The translations under genes and the position numbers were made by a program. A DNA stretch of 64,000 nt from Mesobacillus jeotgali (lineage in GTDB: Bacteria > Bacillota > Bacilli > Bacillales > Cytobacillaceae): positions 1,597,526 through 1,661,525 of the forward strand of contig NZ_CP025025.1 in NCBI RefSeq assembly GCF_002874535.1, in the 5' to 3' direction. Positions 27,593-36,558 of this stretch are shown piece by piece (position 1 is the stretch's first letter; every line of letters begins with the position of its first letter). The notes under the pieces were generated by a model, which saw nothing but the letters and a program-made list of their open reading frames with translations, was not told where the DNA came from and made no database searches.

Positions 27593-28459
27593 ATGGCGAC
27601 TTTTAAAGAATTTCGCAATAATGTAAAACCAAACTGGTGCCCTGGCTGTGGCGACTTCTCTGTACAGGCAGCCATGCAGCGTGCTGCTGCCAATGTTGGT
27701 TTAGAGCCCGAAGATCTGGCTGTAATCTCTGGTATCGGCTGTTCAGGCCGTATCTCCGGATATATTAACTCTTATGGTTTCCACGGAATCCATGGCCGTG
27801 CGCTTCCAATTGCGCAGGGGGTTAAGATGGCTAACCGTGATCTTACCGTTATCGCTTCTGGTGGTGACGGAGACGGCTTCGCGATCGGTATGGGACATAC
27901 AGTCCATGCGATCCGCCGAAACATCAATATCACTTACATTGTCATGGACAACCAGATTTACGGTCTGACAAAGGGACAAACTTCCCCTCGTTCGGCTGCT
28001 GGATTCAAGACAAAATCAACTCCTGCAGGTTCCATCGAGCAGGCCATTTCCCCAATGGAATTGGCTTTGACAGCTGGCGCTACTTTCGTGGCACAAAGCT
28101 TCTCAACAGACCTGAAAGACCTGACTGCGCTGATCGAAGCTGGAATCAAGCATGAAGGTTTCTCTCTAATCAACGTATTCAGCCCTTGTGTAACTTACAA
28201 CAAGGTAAATACTTACGACTGGTTCAAGGAAAACTTGACAAAGCTTGGCGACATTGAAGGATATGATCCATCAAACCGTGAAGCAGCAATGCAGACATTG
28301 ATGCAGCACAACGGTCTTGTTACTGGATTGATTTATCAGAATACAGAGCGTAAATCTTATCAGGAGCTGGTTAGCGGTTATTCAGAATCTCCGCTATCAC
28401 AAGCTGACCTGAAGCTAGACCAAGCTCACTTTGATAAGCTAGTTGCTGAATTCATGTAA
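27593..28459 (+). CDS. korB: 2-oxoacid:ferredoxin oxidoreductase, beta subunit
   Basis: A 288-residue TPP-binding subunit. It has CPGCGDF and GIGCSGR cysteines for the single [4Fe-4S] cluster, the TPP/Mg motif GDGDGFAIG...MDNQIYGLTKGQ, and a third conserved Cys in SPCVTYN. ATG 27593 is chosen because it begins MATFKEFRN; the longer frame from 27494 is korA overlap. AAGGAG lies 11 nt upstream inside korA. A terminator follows. Confidence 0.94.
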   Translation: MATFKEFRNNVKPNWCPGCGDFSVQAAMQRAAANVGLEPEDLAVISGIGCSGRISGYINSYGFHGIHGRALPIAQGVKMANRDLTVIASGGDGDGFAIGMGHTVHAIRRNINITYIVMDNQIYGLTKGQTSPRSAAGFKTKSTPAGSIEQAISPMELALTAGATFVAQSFSTDLKDLTALIEAGIKHEGFSLINVFSPCVTYNKVNTYDWFKENLTKLGDIEGYDPSNREAAMQTLMQHNGLVTGLIYQNTERKSYQELVSGYSESPLSQADLKLDQAHFDKLVAEFM

Positions 28460-28489
28460 TATAAATCCGGAAATCAAGCCGGAATGAAT

Positions 28490-28525
28490 AAAACCCCAAT
28501 CGATCAAGATTGGGGTTTTGTTATT
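28490..28525 (+). terminator. Terminator of korAB
   Basis: Perfect 12-bp stem AAAACCCCAATC / GATTGGGGTTTT with a GATCAA loop. A smaller TCCGG / CCGGA hairpin lies just upstream at 28466-28484. Confidence 0.9.
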
Positions 28526-28660
28526 CTTATAAATTTGATCCTATTGCTAGAATTAGTGACAAGCATCACTACAAAATAATAAAATGTTAGGTAATATAAT
28601 TTATTAAGTCGGCTTTTTTTACCAAGAAAGCCGTATTTCCAGTGCCTGCTATTGTGTTCA

Positions 28661-28688
28661 TTGATTGAAGAGTTTATACTATTATAAT
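28661..28688 (+). promoter_or_regulatory. Sigma-A promoter upstream of miaB
   Basis: TTGATT (28661-28666), 16-bp spacer, TATAAT (28683-28688). It should drive miaB-ricA with a leader of about 125 nt. A CGGCTTT / AAAGCCG hairpin (28610-28633) lies upstream. The rest of the spacer is featureless. Confidence 0.6.
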
Positions 28689-28819
28689 GTGTATATTTTA
28701 TATTTTCAGGGTGAAATATAACCCTTTTAAAAGTAGAAAGCAGAACTGTTTGTGAAGTTAGCACCGGCGCCAGGCTCTATCAATTTGCCTGCTCGCTTTC
28801 TAATGAAAGGAGATCCATA

Positions 28820-30364
28820 ATGAACGAAAATCAACGTTTGGAAGGACAGCAAGTACAAACTGAAAATTCTTCGGACAAAAAATCCAGCAAGGATTACAGC
28901 AAGTACTTTGAAACAGTATATACAGCTCCTTCCCTGAAGGATGCAAAAAAACGCGGCAAGGAAGAAGTCCAGTATCATAAAGACTTCGATATCCCTGAAG
29001 AATTCATTGATATGGGACAGGGACGCAAATTCTACATCCGCACTTTTGGCTGCCAGATGAATGAGCACGACACAGAAGTGATGGCAGGTATTTTCCTTGG
29101 TCTTGGCTATGAACCTACTGACAGTGTCGAGGACGCGAATGTCATCCTCTTGAATACATGCGCAATCAGGGAAAATGCTGAGAACAAGGTGTTCGGTGAA
29201 CTTGGACATCTGAAGCACCTAAAAAGAGAAAAACCAGATCTTCTATTGGGAGTTTGCGGCTGCATGTCCCAGGAAGAATCCGTCGTTAACAAAATTCTTA
29301 AGACCTATAACCAGGTTGATATGATTTTTGGTACGCATAATATCCATCGCCTGCCACATATCCTCCAGGAAGCATACATGTCCAAAGAAATGGTCGTAGA
29401 AGTTTGGTCTAAGGAAGGGGATGTAATCGAAAACCTTCCTAAGGTGCGCAAAGGCAATATTAAGGCATGGGTAAACATCATGTATGGCTGTGATAAATTC
29501 TGCACTTACTGCATCGTTCCTTATACACGAGGAAAAGAACGCAGCCGCCGTCCTGAGGATATCATCCAGGAAGTCCGTCAGCTTGCTGCACAAGGCTACC
29601 AGGAAATTACCCTTCTTGGCCAGAATGTAAACGCCTATGGAAAAGACTTGGCCGACATGAAATATGGTCTTGGTGACTTGATGGATGAAATCCGTAAAAT
29701 CGATATCCCTCGCATTCGTTTTACAACCAGCCACCCGCGTGACTTTGATGATCACTTGATCGAAGTGCTGGCAAAGGGCGGTAACCTGATGGACCACATC
29801 CATCTTCCAGTACAGTCAGGTTCTACTGATGTATTGAAAATAATGGCCCGAAAGTACACACGGGAACAATATCTCGAACTTGTCCGTAAGATCAAAGCAG
29901 CAATTCCTAACGTTACATTGACTACAGATATTATCGTTGGATATCCGAATGAAACGGATGAGCAGTTCGAGGAAACAATGTCTCTTGTTCGTGAGGTTGG
30001 CTATGAGTCAGCCTATACGTTCATATACTCTCCAAGGGAGGGAACTCCTGCTGCTAAAATGCAGGATAATGTCCCAATGGAAGTGAAAAAGGAGCGCCTG
30101 CAGCGCCTGAACGCACTTGTGAATGAGCAATCCGCGCAGTCTATGAAGAAATATCAGGATCAGATTGTTGAAGTCCTGGTTGAAGGCGAAAGCAAAAACA
30201 ATCCAGATGTTCTTGCAGGTTATACAAGCAAGTTGAAACTTGTCAATTTTGTTGGACCTAAAACGGCAATCGGCAAAATCGTCAAGGTAAAGATCACAGA
30301 TGCAAAAACATGGTCTTTAAACGGGGAAATGATAGAAGAAATCGAACCAGTTGAGGTGAACTAA
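28820..30364 (+). CDS. miaB: tRNA-2-methylthio-N6-dimethylallyladenosine synthase MiaB
   Basis: A 514-residue radical-SAM methylthiotransferase that adds the 2-methylthio group to i6A37 of tRNA. It has an unusually charged N-terminal extension of about 60 residues, as in Bacillus YmcB. The UPF0004 domain has cysteines in [16 protein letters not shown] and GVCGCMSQ. The radical SAM motif is CDKFCTYC (Cys 224, 228, 231), and a TRAM domain lies at the C-terminus. It acts after MiaA, encoded at 53.2 kb. RBS AAAGGAG. ricA begins two bases after the stop. Confidence 0.96.
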   Translation: MNENQRLEGQQVQTENSSDKKSSKDYSKYFETVYTAPSLKDAKKRGKEEVQYHKDFDIPEEFIDMGQGRKFYIRTFGCQMNEHDTEVMAGIFLGLGYEPTDSVEDANVILLNTCAIRENAENKVFGELGHLKHLKREKPDLLLGVCGCMSQEESVVNKILKTYNQVDMIFGTHNIHRLPHILQEAYMSKEMVVEVWSKEGDVIENLPKVRKGNIKAWVNIMYGCDKFCTYCIVPYTRGKERSRRPEDIIQEVRQLAAQGYQEITLLGQNVNAYGKDLADMKYGLGDLMDEIRKIDIPRIRFTTSHPRDFDDHLIEVLAKGGNLMDHIHLPVQSGSTDVLKIMARKYTREQYLELVRKIKAAIPNVTLTTDIIVGYPNETDEQFEETMSLVREVGYESAYTFIYSPREGTPAAKMQDNVPMEVKKERLQRLNALVNEQSAQSMKKYQDQIVEVLVEGESKNNPDVLAGYTSKLKLVNFVGPKTAIGKIVKVKITDAKTWSLNGEMIEEIEPVEVN

Positions 30365-30365
30365 G

Positions 30366-30803
30366 TTGGCAAAGTACAATAAAGATGACATTATCCAGCG
30401 TTCAAGAGAAATCGCAAGAATGATTGCGGAAACAGAAGAAGTTGACTTCTTCAAGCGTGCAGAAGCACAAATTCATGAGAATGAAAAAGTGAAAACACTT
30501 ATTTCTTCTATTAAAGGTCTTCAAAAACAGGCTGTTAACTTTCAGCACTATGGAAAAACAGAAGCATTGAAGAAGACTGAAGCAAAAATTGCTTCTCTAG
30601 AACAACAACTTGATGAAATCCCTGTGGTCCAGGAATTCAAGCAGTCACAAATCGATGTAAATGAATTGCTTCAGCTAGTGGCTACAACGATTTCCAATAC
30701 GGTTACAGATGAAGTAGTTGCATCAACTGGTGGAGATATTCTCCGCGGTGAAACAGGAGCAGCTCTGAAAAATGAAGCAAGCTGCCATACACACAACCAT
30801 TAA
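30366..30803 (+). CDS. ricA: RicA (YmcA), Fe-S-linked RNase Y specificity factor
   Basis: A 145-residue helical protein with TTG start after GAGGTGA. It matches YmcA/RicA (DUF964 family), which joins YlbF and YaaT to steer RNase Y and phosphorelay behaviour and is needed for biofilm and competence. The extreme C-terminus ASCHTHNH carries the Cys/His residues proposed for Fe-S binding. It is coupled to miaB. Confidence 0.93.
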   Translation: MAKYNKDDIIQRSREIARMIAETEEVDFFKRAEAQIHENEKVKTLISSIKGLQKQAVNFQHYGKTEALKKTEAKIASLEQQLDEIPVVQEFKQSQIDVNELLQLVATTISNTVTDEVVASTGGDILRGETGAALKNEASCHTHNH

Positions 30804-30816
30804 TTATCGATCAGTA

Positions 30817-30856
30817 AATGGTACCTGAATATTCAGGTACCATTTTTTATTTATAA
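30817..30856 (+). terminator. Terminator of miaB-ricA
   Basis: Perfect 15-bp palindromic stem built from AATGGTACCTGA, followed by TTTATTT. Confidence 0.88.
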
Positions 30857-30956
30857 CGGGCCATCGAATCCCGAATTTTGATTAGCCTTCGCAAGTACCT
30901 CCCTCTTGCGTGTCACTTTAATGCAATCTAAATCCCCATCAACTTTCATCAATCGG

Positions 30957-30984
30957 GAACATTCAGGGCATATGGGCATACAAT
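30957..30984 (+). promoter_or_regulatory. Candidate sigma-E promoter of cotE
   Basis: CATACAAT (30977-30984) matches the sigma-E -10 CATACANT perfectly. GAACATT (30957-30963) resembles the -35 at 13 bp spacing. cotE is a sigma-E gene in B. subtilis. A sigma-K promoter was not identified. Confidence 0.5.
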
Positions 30985-31087
30985 GAACTATGCCTAAGTT
31001 TTTACCAGCGGTTCTAAAATTAATCGCACACTAGTCTAATATCACGCATAGGATGAATTGAAAAAGATTGAGGAGGTTTCGCTCGCA

Positions 31088-31630
31088 ATGGGAGATTACA
31101 GAGAGATTATTACGAAAGCCGTCGTAGCGAAAGGACGCAAATTCACGCAGTCCAATCATACGATCAACCCAGCGCATAATCCGAGCAGCATTCTGGGCGC
31201 TTGGGTCATAAACCATAAGTATAAGGCAAAAAAGGTAGGGAAAGTGGTTGAAGTAAACGGGTCTTACGAAGCCAACATCTGGTACTCCTTTGATGATAAT
31301 ACAAAAACTGAAGTAGTGACGGAGAAAGTAACTTACTGCGATGTCATCAAACTGAAGTACCGTGACCCTGACTGCATGGATGACCATGATGTCCTTGTAG
31401 AGGTTCTGCAGCAGCCTAACTGCATTGAAGCGGTCATTTCGCCTAATGGCAACAAAATCATCGTTCACGTCGAGAGGGAATTCCTTGTGGAAGTCATTGG
31501 TGAAACGAAGGTATGTGTTGTCACTCATCCAGGCGGATGCGATTGCGATGATGACGAGTGGGGTCATGGCATCGATGATGACGAATTCGAAGACTTGAAC
31601 CCAGACTTCCTCCTGGGAGAGGAAGAATAA
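31088..31630 (+). CDS. cotE: Outer spore coat morphogenetic protein CotE
   Basis: A 180-residue protein with clear CotE features: [18 protein letters not shown] at the start, [23 protein letters not shown] and an acidic C-terminal tail rich in Asp/Glu, including a CDCDDDEW cluster. CotE forms the scaffold on which the outer coat assembles. ATG 31088 sits at good distance from GAGGAGG; TTG 31058 is part of the leader. Confidence 0.96.
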   Translation: MGDYREIITKAVVAKGRKFTQSNHTINPAHNPSSILGAWVINHKYKAKKVGKVVEVNGSYEANIWYSFDDNTKTEVVTEKVTYCDVIKLKYRDPDCMDDHDVLVEVLQQPNCIEAVISPNGNKIIVHVEREFLVEVIGETKVCVVTHPGGCDCDDDEWGHGIDDDEFEDLNPDFLLGEEE

Positions 31631-31635
31631 CATCG

Positions 31636-31669
31636 AACTAGGAAGCTTTCACTTCCTAGTTTTTTTTGC
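31636..31669 (+). terminator. Terminator of cotE
   Basis: Perfect 10-bp stem AACTAGGAAG / CTTCCTAGTT with a CTTTCA loop and a run of T. Confidence 0.9.
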
Positions 31670-31684
31670 AAGTAAAGAAAGGGA

Positions 31685-31739
31685 AGGCACCGGTTTCGAA
31701 GCTGTTTACGCAACTGTGGCAGCTTTGGATCCGGTGCCT
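31685..31739 (-). terminator. Terminator of the polyferredoxin gene (minus strand)
   Basis: Long interrupted stem AGGCACCGG / CCGGTGCCT with an inner AAGCTG / CAGCTT. Read on the minus strand it is followed by TTCCCTTTCTTT. Confidence 0.65.
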
Positions 31740-31761
31740 CATTCTTTGTTTTGAGAGGGCA

Positions 31762-32676
31762 TTACAGGAAAAAATTAGGTTTCTCGATTTTTTTGCAGAT
31801 TTCACATTCATTTGATTCTTCTTCCCACGAATAAAAACTGCTTCTGCAAGTAGTACATTCATTTTTATACACATGATAGGCAGCTTCACTTACCTTGTGG
31901 ATACTCTGAGCAACCTGAATTCCGCTGTGCTGACATATGTCCATGCAAAGTTTGCAGCCGGAACAATTTTTTTCATCAATGTGCAGTGTATCGTTCTCCA
32001 GTGTAAAAATCTGTGCAGAGCAGATGTTAAAACAGGCTTCACATAATGTGCACTTCTTCTCATGTATCCTTACTTCATGTAACGACCAATCATTATATAG
32101 GTTAGAAGACTTAAAGCTGTCCTCATTGAACCGCCACTTTACTGGCGTTACTGAAGACAGAACAGTTCTTTTGCCATCCATCGAGAGTTTCGTGAAAAAA
32201 CCACGTCTTGATAGCTTGGGTTGAGCATCTTCCTTAAGTGATATAGTCTTGGTGATCAATATTGGATCAAGTTCCATGACGTTAAAAACTTCATTGGCAT
32301 TCCCAATGCGTTTTTCTAACTCCTTATCACGAGCTTCTTTTTGAATAAAGCGGACTCCTTTTTTATGGAAATAAAGCAATTCCAGGAAGCTTGGAAGCGG
32401 GGAATCATCTTGCAATAAAAGGTGATCCTTGATTACCTTCCTTGCTGGCGACTGCCCTTTAATTGCCTGCTGCGGGCAAACTGTAATACATATACCACAG
32501 AGAGAACAAGCCTTTTCATCTAACTTAAGAATCCCATCTTCAATAATTAGTGCCCCGTGTGGACATTCATCCATACAAGCTGTACAGGTACTCAATGGGC
32601 TTTTCTTTTTTGAACACGCTTCTGATATTTCCAGTTCATAGCTCAAGCTTTCGAGCCAATTGGTTAGTAGCGACAT
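31762..32676 (-). CDS. Polyferredoxin with four [4Fe-4S] motifs, an internal Tat-like motif and a C-terminal Cys4 knot
   Basis: A 304-residue protein divergent from the torD-psr genes. Cysteine groups: 21/31/34/38, 57/60/63/67, 209/212/215/219 and 238/241/244/248. The first two and last two form two 2[4Fe-4S] ferredoxin modules. Two further CxxC pairs (274/277 and 291/294) look like a zinc or rubredoxin-type knot. The linker between the modules contains SRRGFFTKL (156-164), which mimics a twin-arginine motif but is not at an N-terminus. ATG 32676 is chosen because GAGGTGA precedes it; GTG 32685 overlaps that site. No membrane segment, so cytoplasmic. Its context suggests electron supply to, or maturation of, the molybdoenzyme. 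Family name not recognised. Confidence 0.85.
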   Translation of the reverse strand: MSLLTNWLESLSYELEISEACSKKKSPLSTCTACMDECPHGALIIEDGILKLDEKACSLCGICITVCPQQAIKGQSPARKVIKDHLLLQDDSPLPSFLELLYFHKKGVRFIQKEARDKELEKRIGNANEVFNVMELDPILITKTISLKEDAQPKLSRRGFFTKLSMDGKRTVLSSVTPVKWRFNEDSFKSSNLYNDWSLHEVRIHEKKCTLCEACFNICSAQIFTLENDTLHIDEKNCSGCKLCMDICQHSGIQVAQSIHKVSEAAYHVYKNECTTCRSSFYSWEEESNECEICKKIEKPNFFL

Positions 32677-32879
32677 ATTAGTCACCTCAAGAGTGATAAT
32701 TCATGTACTTCTATTCTACGACTAAAATTCATGAATAGTGGCGAGTTTGCTGGATATTCAAACATATTTAAAGGAATGTTCACATTTCCAAATCGGCTGT
32801 AGGCGTTTTAAAGCCTTTATTTCAGTGTCTTTTAATAGTTTTCTCTATAATCTGTACAGAAAATTAAAGAATTAAATTA

Positions 32880-32895
32880 GGTGAAATCCTTCACA
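32880..32895 (+). promoter_or_regulatory. FNR/CRP-type site in the divergent promoter region
   Basis: GGTGA-AATCCT-TCACA matches nine of ten fixed positions of TGTGA-N6-TCACA. It lies about 74 bp upstream of the start predicted from the promoter at 32927-32955. That is near the class I activator range of FNR-family regulators. Confidence 0.5.
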
Positions 32896-32926
32896 TACGC
32901 TAGGGGGAATATCCACAGAATGTATA

Positions 32927-32955
32927 TTGTTTCACAAACTTGATTGCAATATAGT
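32927..32955 (+). promoter_or_regulatory. Promoter of the torD-psr cluster
   Basis: TTGTTT (32927-32932), 17-bp spacer, TATAGT (32950-32955), 31 bp before the torD start. The -35 is poor, consistent with a need for an activator. The rest of the 32677-32985 divergent spacer shows no clear minus-strand promoter. Confidence 0.5.
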
Positions 32956-32985
32956 GAAGTTGTAATCGAAAGGTGGTGAATCCCG

Positions 32986-33600
32986 GTGATTGGATTAGAT
33001 AGAAAAACAGATGTTGCGAATGTTTTTATAGTCCTTGCAGATTTATTTAAACAACCAACAAGAGATACCTGGGATGAAATTAAGCAGCAGAATCTACTGA
33101 AGAAGCTGGAAGAATCGGTCAGAGAACTTTTTAATATCGACTTTTTCATAGAGGAAGTCCTGCCAGAGAACTATGAAGAATTTAGAGAATTATACATGTC
33201 CTCTATTGGCAGCTCGCAAAAGAAGGCTGCACTTCCGATTGAATCTTTGTATAAACAGTGGACACTGGATGAAACGTGCACTCTGCCCTTTGCTAGGGAC
33301 AAAGGTTATATATTAGGAGATTCGGCGTTACATATCAATTACCTGTTAGAAAAGCTTAAGATCGAAATCCCTAATGAATTACAGGGTATGCCGGACCATC
33401 TAGCAATCCTGTTGGAGTTGTTGGCTTATTTCATTGAGCATGTTCCCGAAAATTCCACTGCTGAATTTTTGGATGATCATTTCGATTGGCTCGAAGAATT
33501 CGAATCGCAGCTTTCAGAAGTAACGGTTCATCCATTTTATCAGAGACTGACGAGAGCATTGATCGAAATATTAAAGGCACAACGTAATAGTTACCTGTAA
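32986..33600 (+). CDS. TorD/DmsD-family molybdoenzyme chaperone
   Basis: A 204-residue all-helical protein of the TorD family, which binds Tat signal peptides and helps insert the molybdenum cofactor before export. Typical motifs: LPIESLYKQW, GDSALHINYLLEKL and GMPDHLAILLELLAYF. GTG start after AAAGGTGGTGAA. It is the first gene of the molybdoenzyme cluster, and the likely client is the Tat-dependent catalytic subunit just downstream. Confidence 0.88.
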   Translation: MIGLDRKTDVANVFIVLADLFKQPTRDTWDEIKQQNLLKKLEESVRELFNIDFFIEEVLPENYEEFRELYMSSIGSSQKKAALPIESLYKQWTLDETCTLPFARDKGYILGDSALHINYLLEKLKIEIPNELQGMPDHLAILLELLAYFIEHVPENSTAEFLDDHFDWLEEFESQLSEVTVHPFYQRLTRALIEILKAQRNSYL

Positions 33601-33632
33601 GGCTTCAAGTCATAAAGGTGGTGATGCTTTTA

Positions 33633-33785
33633 GTGAAGGACATCCTTTTAAAAAGAGCTTTAATAACAGATTCCATTAAAGGGATAGGATACTCTGGGCA
33701 AGAGTTATTGAGTTTTACATTCATCAGTAAGAAAGCATCAATCACAACAATGCCTTGCATAAACGCTAAAGAAGAAAATTATTAA
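33633..33785 (+). CDS. Possible 50-residue small protein between torD and psrA
   Basis: A small frame starting GTG 33633 (or ATG 33624) after AAGGTGGTGAT, and ending at TAA 33783-33785. It would read MKDILLKRALITDSIKGIG... with a Cys near the C-terminus, and exactly fills the torD-psrA gap. No family recognised. It could be a real small accessory protein or just a leader. Confidence 0.35.
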   Translation: MKDILLKRALITDSIKGIGYSGQELLSFTFISKKASITTMPCINAKEENY

Positions 33786-33824
33786 ATGTTTTATCGGTCG
33801 GGAGTAAAAGGAGGGCTAGTGAAA

Positions 33825-36017
33825 ATGGATACAAAACTATCACGTCGAGGATTCATTAAAGCCTCTGCAGCAACTGCTGCATTGGCATCTGCGGGAACAG
33901 TAGGCTTTAATGAATGGTCCAATCAATATGTAAAAGCAGGAGCAAATGCAGAGATAAAGGAAATACCTAGTACATGCAATGCATGTTCAAGTAAATGCGG
34001 GATGATCGGCCATGTAAAAAACGGGCGATTATGGAAGCTGACAGGGCACCCTGATCACCCTTATTCGAAAGGGAAGTTATGTGCCAGGGGGCATGGTTAC
34101 GCTACAGTTGTTTATTCCCAGGATAGGCTGACACAGCCATTAAAACGTGTTGGTGAAAAGAAATTCGAGCCGATTACATGGGAACAAGCTTACAAGGAAA
34201 TTGCAGAAAAATTGAACAAGATTATAAAAGAGCATGGCCCACAGTCTGTCGCATTGACGGAAGATCCGCGCGCTTCAGGGAAATTTTATTCTCCTCGATT
34301 CATCAATGCGCTTGGTTCGTCGAACTACTATACTCACCATGTCGTTTGTTCAAATTCAAGGGATTCAGGGTTCTTGCACACAGTTGGTGTATCGTCAACA
34401 AGTGCTGACATCAGCAATGCTAAGTACATTATGTTCATCGGCAGGAGCTATGGAGACGGCATCCGTCCAAGTTCCGTCCAAGCGTTAGCAGCTGCAAAAG
34501 ACAATGGAGCAAAGATTGTCATTGTCGATCCACGTTTGAATAATACAGGCAACCTGGCAACCGAATGGCTTGCAATTCGTCCTGGTACAGACCTCGCATT
34601 AGTGCTGGCCATGTCCCATGTATTGATAAAGGAAAACCTGCATGACATGGCATTCATTAAAAACTACACTGTTGGTTTTGAGGATTACGCAAAGGAACTG
34701 AAAAAATACACACCGGAATGGGCAGAAAAAATTACCGGTATATCTGCAGACTCGATCACTAGGATTGCGATTGATATGGGCAAAGCCAAACCTAAGGCTT
34801 TGATTGAGCAATCGTGGAGAGGAGCATTCGGCTGTAATTATGAAAATAGTACGGAAACCGGCCGTTCAGTAGCGATGTTCAATGCTTTACTTGGTAACTA
34901 CCAGCAAAAAGGCGGAAGTATATTTGGTGGGAAACCTAACCTTGGGAAACTAAATGAATCAAAACATCCTAACCCGAAAGAACCTGAGGCTCCAAAAGCA
35001 GGTAAGAAAGAATTCCCGCTTGCCTATCACAGTCACGGTGTTGCAACGATCGTAGCAAAAGAAGCGTTGGAAGGCAAAATGAAGGCGGCAATTTATTACC
35101 ATTCTAATGCATCGCTAGGCTATGGAAATCCGAAAGTAATGAAGGAAGCACTTTCTAAAATGGATCTCGTTGTAGCCATAGATGTACAAATGTCTGAAAC
35201 GGCACAACTGGCACATTATGTCCTTCCGGAAGTGACTTATATTGAACGTGATGAGGTAATTGAAGGTTTATCTGGAAAGATACCAGGTATCGCTCTTCGC
35301 CAGCAGATGGTTGACAAGGTTCATCCGGAGACAAAACCAATACATGAAATCTATACAGAGTTAGCTAAAGTCTGCGGAGTTGGGCAATATTTCAACTTCT
35401 CCCTTGATGAATTGAACGAAGCGATGCTTGCACCTACAGGCATTACTTATAAGCAGCTAAGGGAAAAAGGAACCATCATGTTCCCTAATGAAGAAATCTC
35501 CTTAGGTAAGATGAAAGAACTGAAAACGCCTTCTGGCAAGGTTGAGTTTTACAGTGAAACATATAAAGAAGCAGGCTTTAAACCGATTGTGGAATGGATT
35601 GAACCGAAGGTAAGCCCGGCAGATGATTCTTTCCGTCTGATCACTGGGAAACAGGCAATCCACAGCCATACGCAAACTGCAAATATACCAATCTTGATGC
35701 AGATTACAAAAGATTATGATTTAGAGAGAATCTGGATCAACCCTGTTCGTGCCAAAGCGCTGGGAATCAAGGATGGAGATATGGTTGAATTGAAATCCAG
35801 TGAAGCAACAAGCAAAATTCGAGTAAAGCTAACAGAAAGAATCCACCCAGAAGCGATTTTTGTGCCAAGCCATTATGGAATCACTTCAAAAGATTTAAAG
35901 ACCGGACAGGGAATAGGATTTGGCTATATGGAACACGTACCATTCGACTTTGAAAAATGGAGTGGCGCAGGAAATATCCACGAAGTAATCGTGAAGGTTA
36001 GGAAGGTGAATGGCTGA
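33825..36017 (+). CDS. Psr/Phs-type molybdopterin oxidoreductase catalytic subunit
   Basis: A 730-residue DMSO-reductase-superfamily enzyme. It has a Tat signal at the N-terminus (SRRGFIK, residues 6-12, then an Ala-rich hydrophobic stretch). The [4Fe-4S] ligands are Cys 51, 54, 58 and 86. Cys175 in HHVVCSNSRD sits where the molybdenum ligand is expected. A Cys ligand fits polysulfide, thiosulfate, tetrathionate, arsenate or selenate-type reductases rather than DMSO reductase (Ser). The domain for the second pterin is at the C-terminus (SHYGITSKDLKTGQG). ATG 33825 follows AAAGGAGGG. The protein should act outside the membrane. The exact electron acceptor cannot be read from sequence. Confidence 0.85.
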   Translation: MDTKLSRRGFIKASAATAALASAGTVGFNEWSNQYVKAGANAEIKEIPSTCNACSSKCGMIGHVKNGRLWKLTGHPDHPYSKGKLCARGHGYATVVYSQDRLTQPLKRVGEKKFEPITWEQAYKEIAEKLNKIIKEHGPQSVALTEDPRASGKFYSPRFINALGSSNYYTHHVVCSNSRDSGFLHTVGVSSTSADISNAKYIMFIGRSYGDGIRPSSVQALAAAKDNGAKIVIVDPRLNNTGNLATEWLAIRPGTDLALVLAMSHVLIKENLHDMAFIKNYTVGFEDYAKELKKYTPEWAEKITGISADSITRIAIDMGKAKPKALIEQSWRGAFGCNYENSTETGRSVAMFNALLGNYQQKGGSIFGGKPNLGKLNESKHPNPKEPEAPKAGKKEFPLAYHSHGVATIVAKEALEGKMKAAIYYHSNASLGYGNPKVMKEALSKMDLVVAIDVQMSETAQLAHYVLPEVTYIERDEVIEGLSGKIPGIALRQQMVDKVHPETKPIHEIYTELAKVCGVGQYFNFSLDELNEAMLAPTGITYKQLREKGTIMFPNEEISLGKMKELKTPSGKVEFYSETYKEAGFKPIVEWIEPKVSPADDSFRLITGKQAIHSHTQTANIPILMQITKDYDLERIWINPVRAKALGIKDGDMVELKSSEATSKIRVKLTERIHPEAIFVPSHYGITSKDLKTGQGIGFGYMEHVPFDFEKWSGAGNIHEVIVKVRKVNG

Positions 36018-36553
36018 TGGCACGCTATGGAATGGTAATAGACACACGTAAATGCGTCGGCTGTTATGCTTGCCGGGTAAGCTGCCAGATGCAGAATGAG
36101 CTTCCGGTAGAAGAGACATATATTAAGTTTCACGAAAAAGAAACGGGTGTATTCCCAAACGTCAAGAATGAAATCATCCCGGTACAATGCCAGCACTGTG
36201 AAGATGCCCCATGTGTGAGTGTCTGCCCGACAAAGGCAACCTACACGACAAAAGAAGGCATCGTGCTAGTTGATGCTGATAAGTGTATCGGATGCAAGTA
36301 TTGTATGGTGGCTTGCCATTATGGGGCCAGAACGCAGGATCATAATACAGGGGTAGTTGAAAAATGCCGTTTCTGTGCAGAGCTTGTGGCAGAAGGAAAA
36401 CAGCCAGCCTGTGTCAGCACCTGCATCAGCAATGCCCGTATATTCGGTGACCTTGATGATCCGAATAGTGAAGTTTCAAAAACAATAGTTAAAATGAATG
36501 CTCAGCCTTTAAGGCCGGACTTAGGAAAGGCAAAAATTTACTACGTGAGGTGA
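36017..36553 (+). CDS. Molybdoenzyme [4Fe-4S] electron-transfer subunit (PsrB-like)
   Basis: A 178-residue DmsB/PsrB-type protein with 16 cysteines in four groups: CVGCYACRVSC, CQHCEDAPCVSVC, CIGCKYCMVAC and CRFC...CVSTC. These bind four [4Fe-4S] clusters passing electrons from the quinol subunit to the catalytic subunit. It lacks its own Tat signal and should be exported as a partner of the catalytic subunit. Its ATG shares one base with the preceding TGA. Confidence 0.92.
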   Translation: MARYGMVIDTRKCVGCYACRVSCQMQNELPVEETYIKFHEKETGVFPNVKNEIIPVQCQHCEDAPCVSVCPTKATYTTKEGIVLVDADKCIGCKYCMVACHYGARTQDHNTGVVEKCRFCAELVAEGKQPACVSTCISNARIFGDLDDPNSEVSKTIVKMNAQPLRPDLGKAKIYYVR

Positions 36554-36558
36554 TTATA

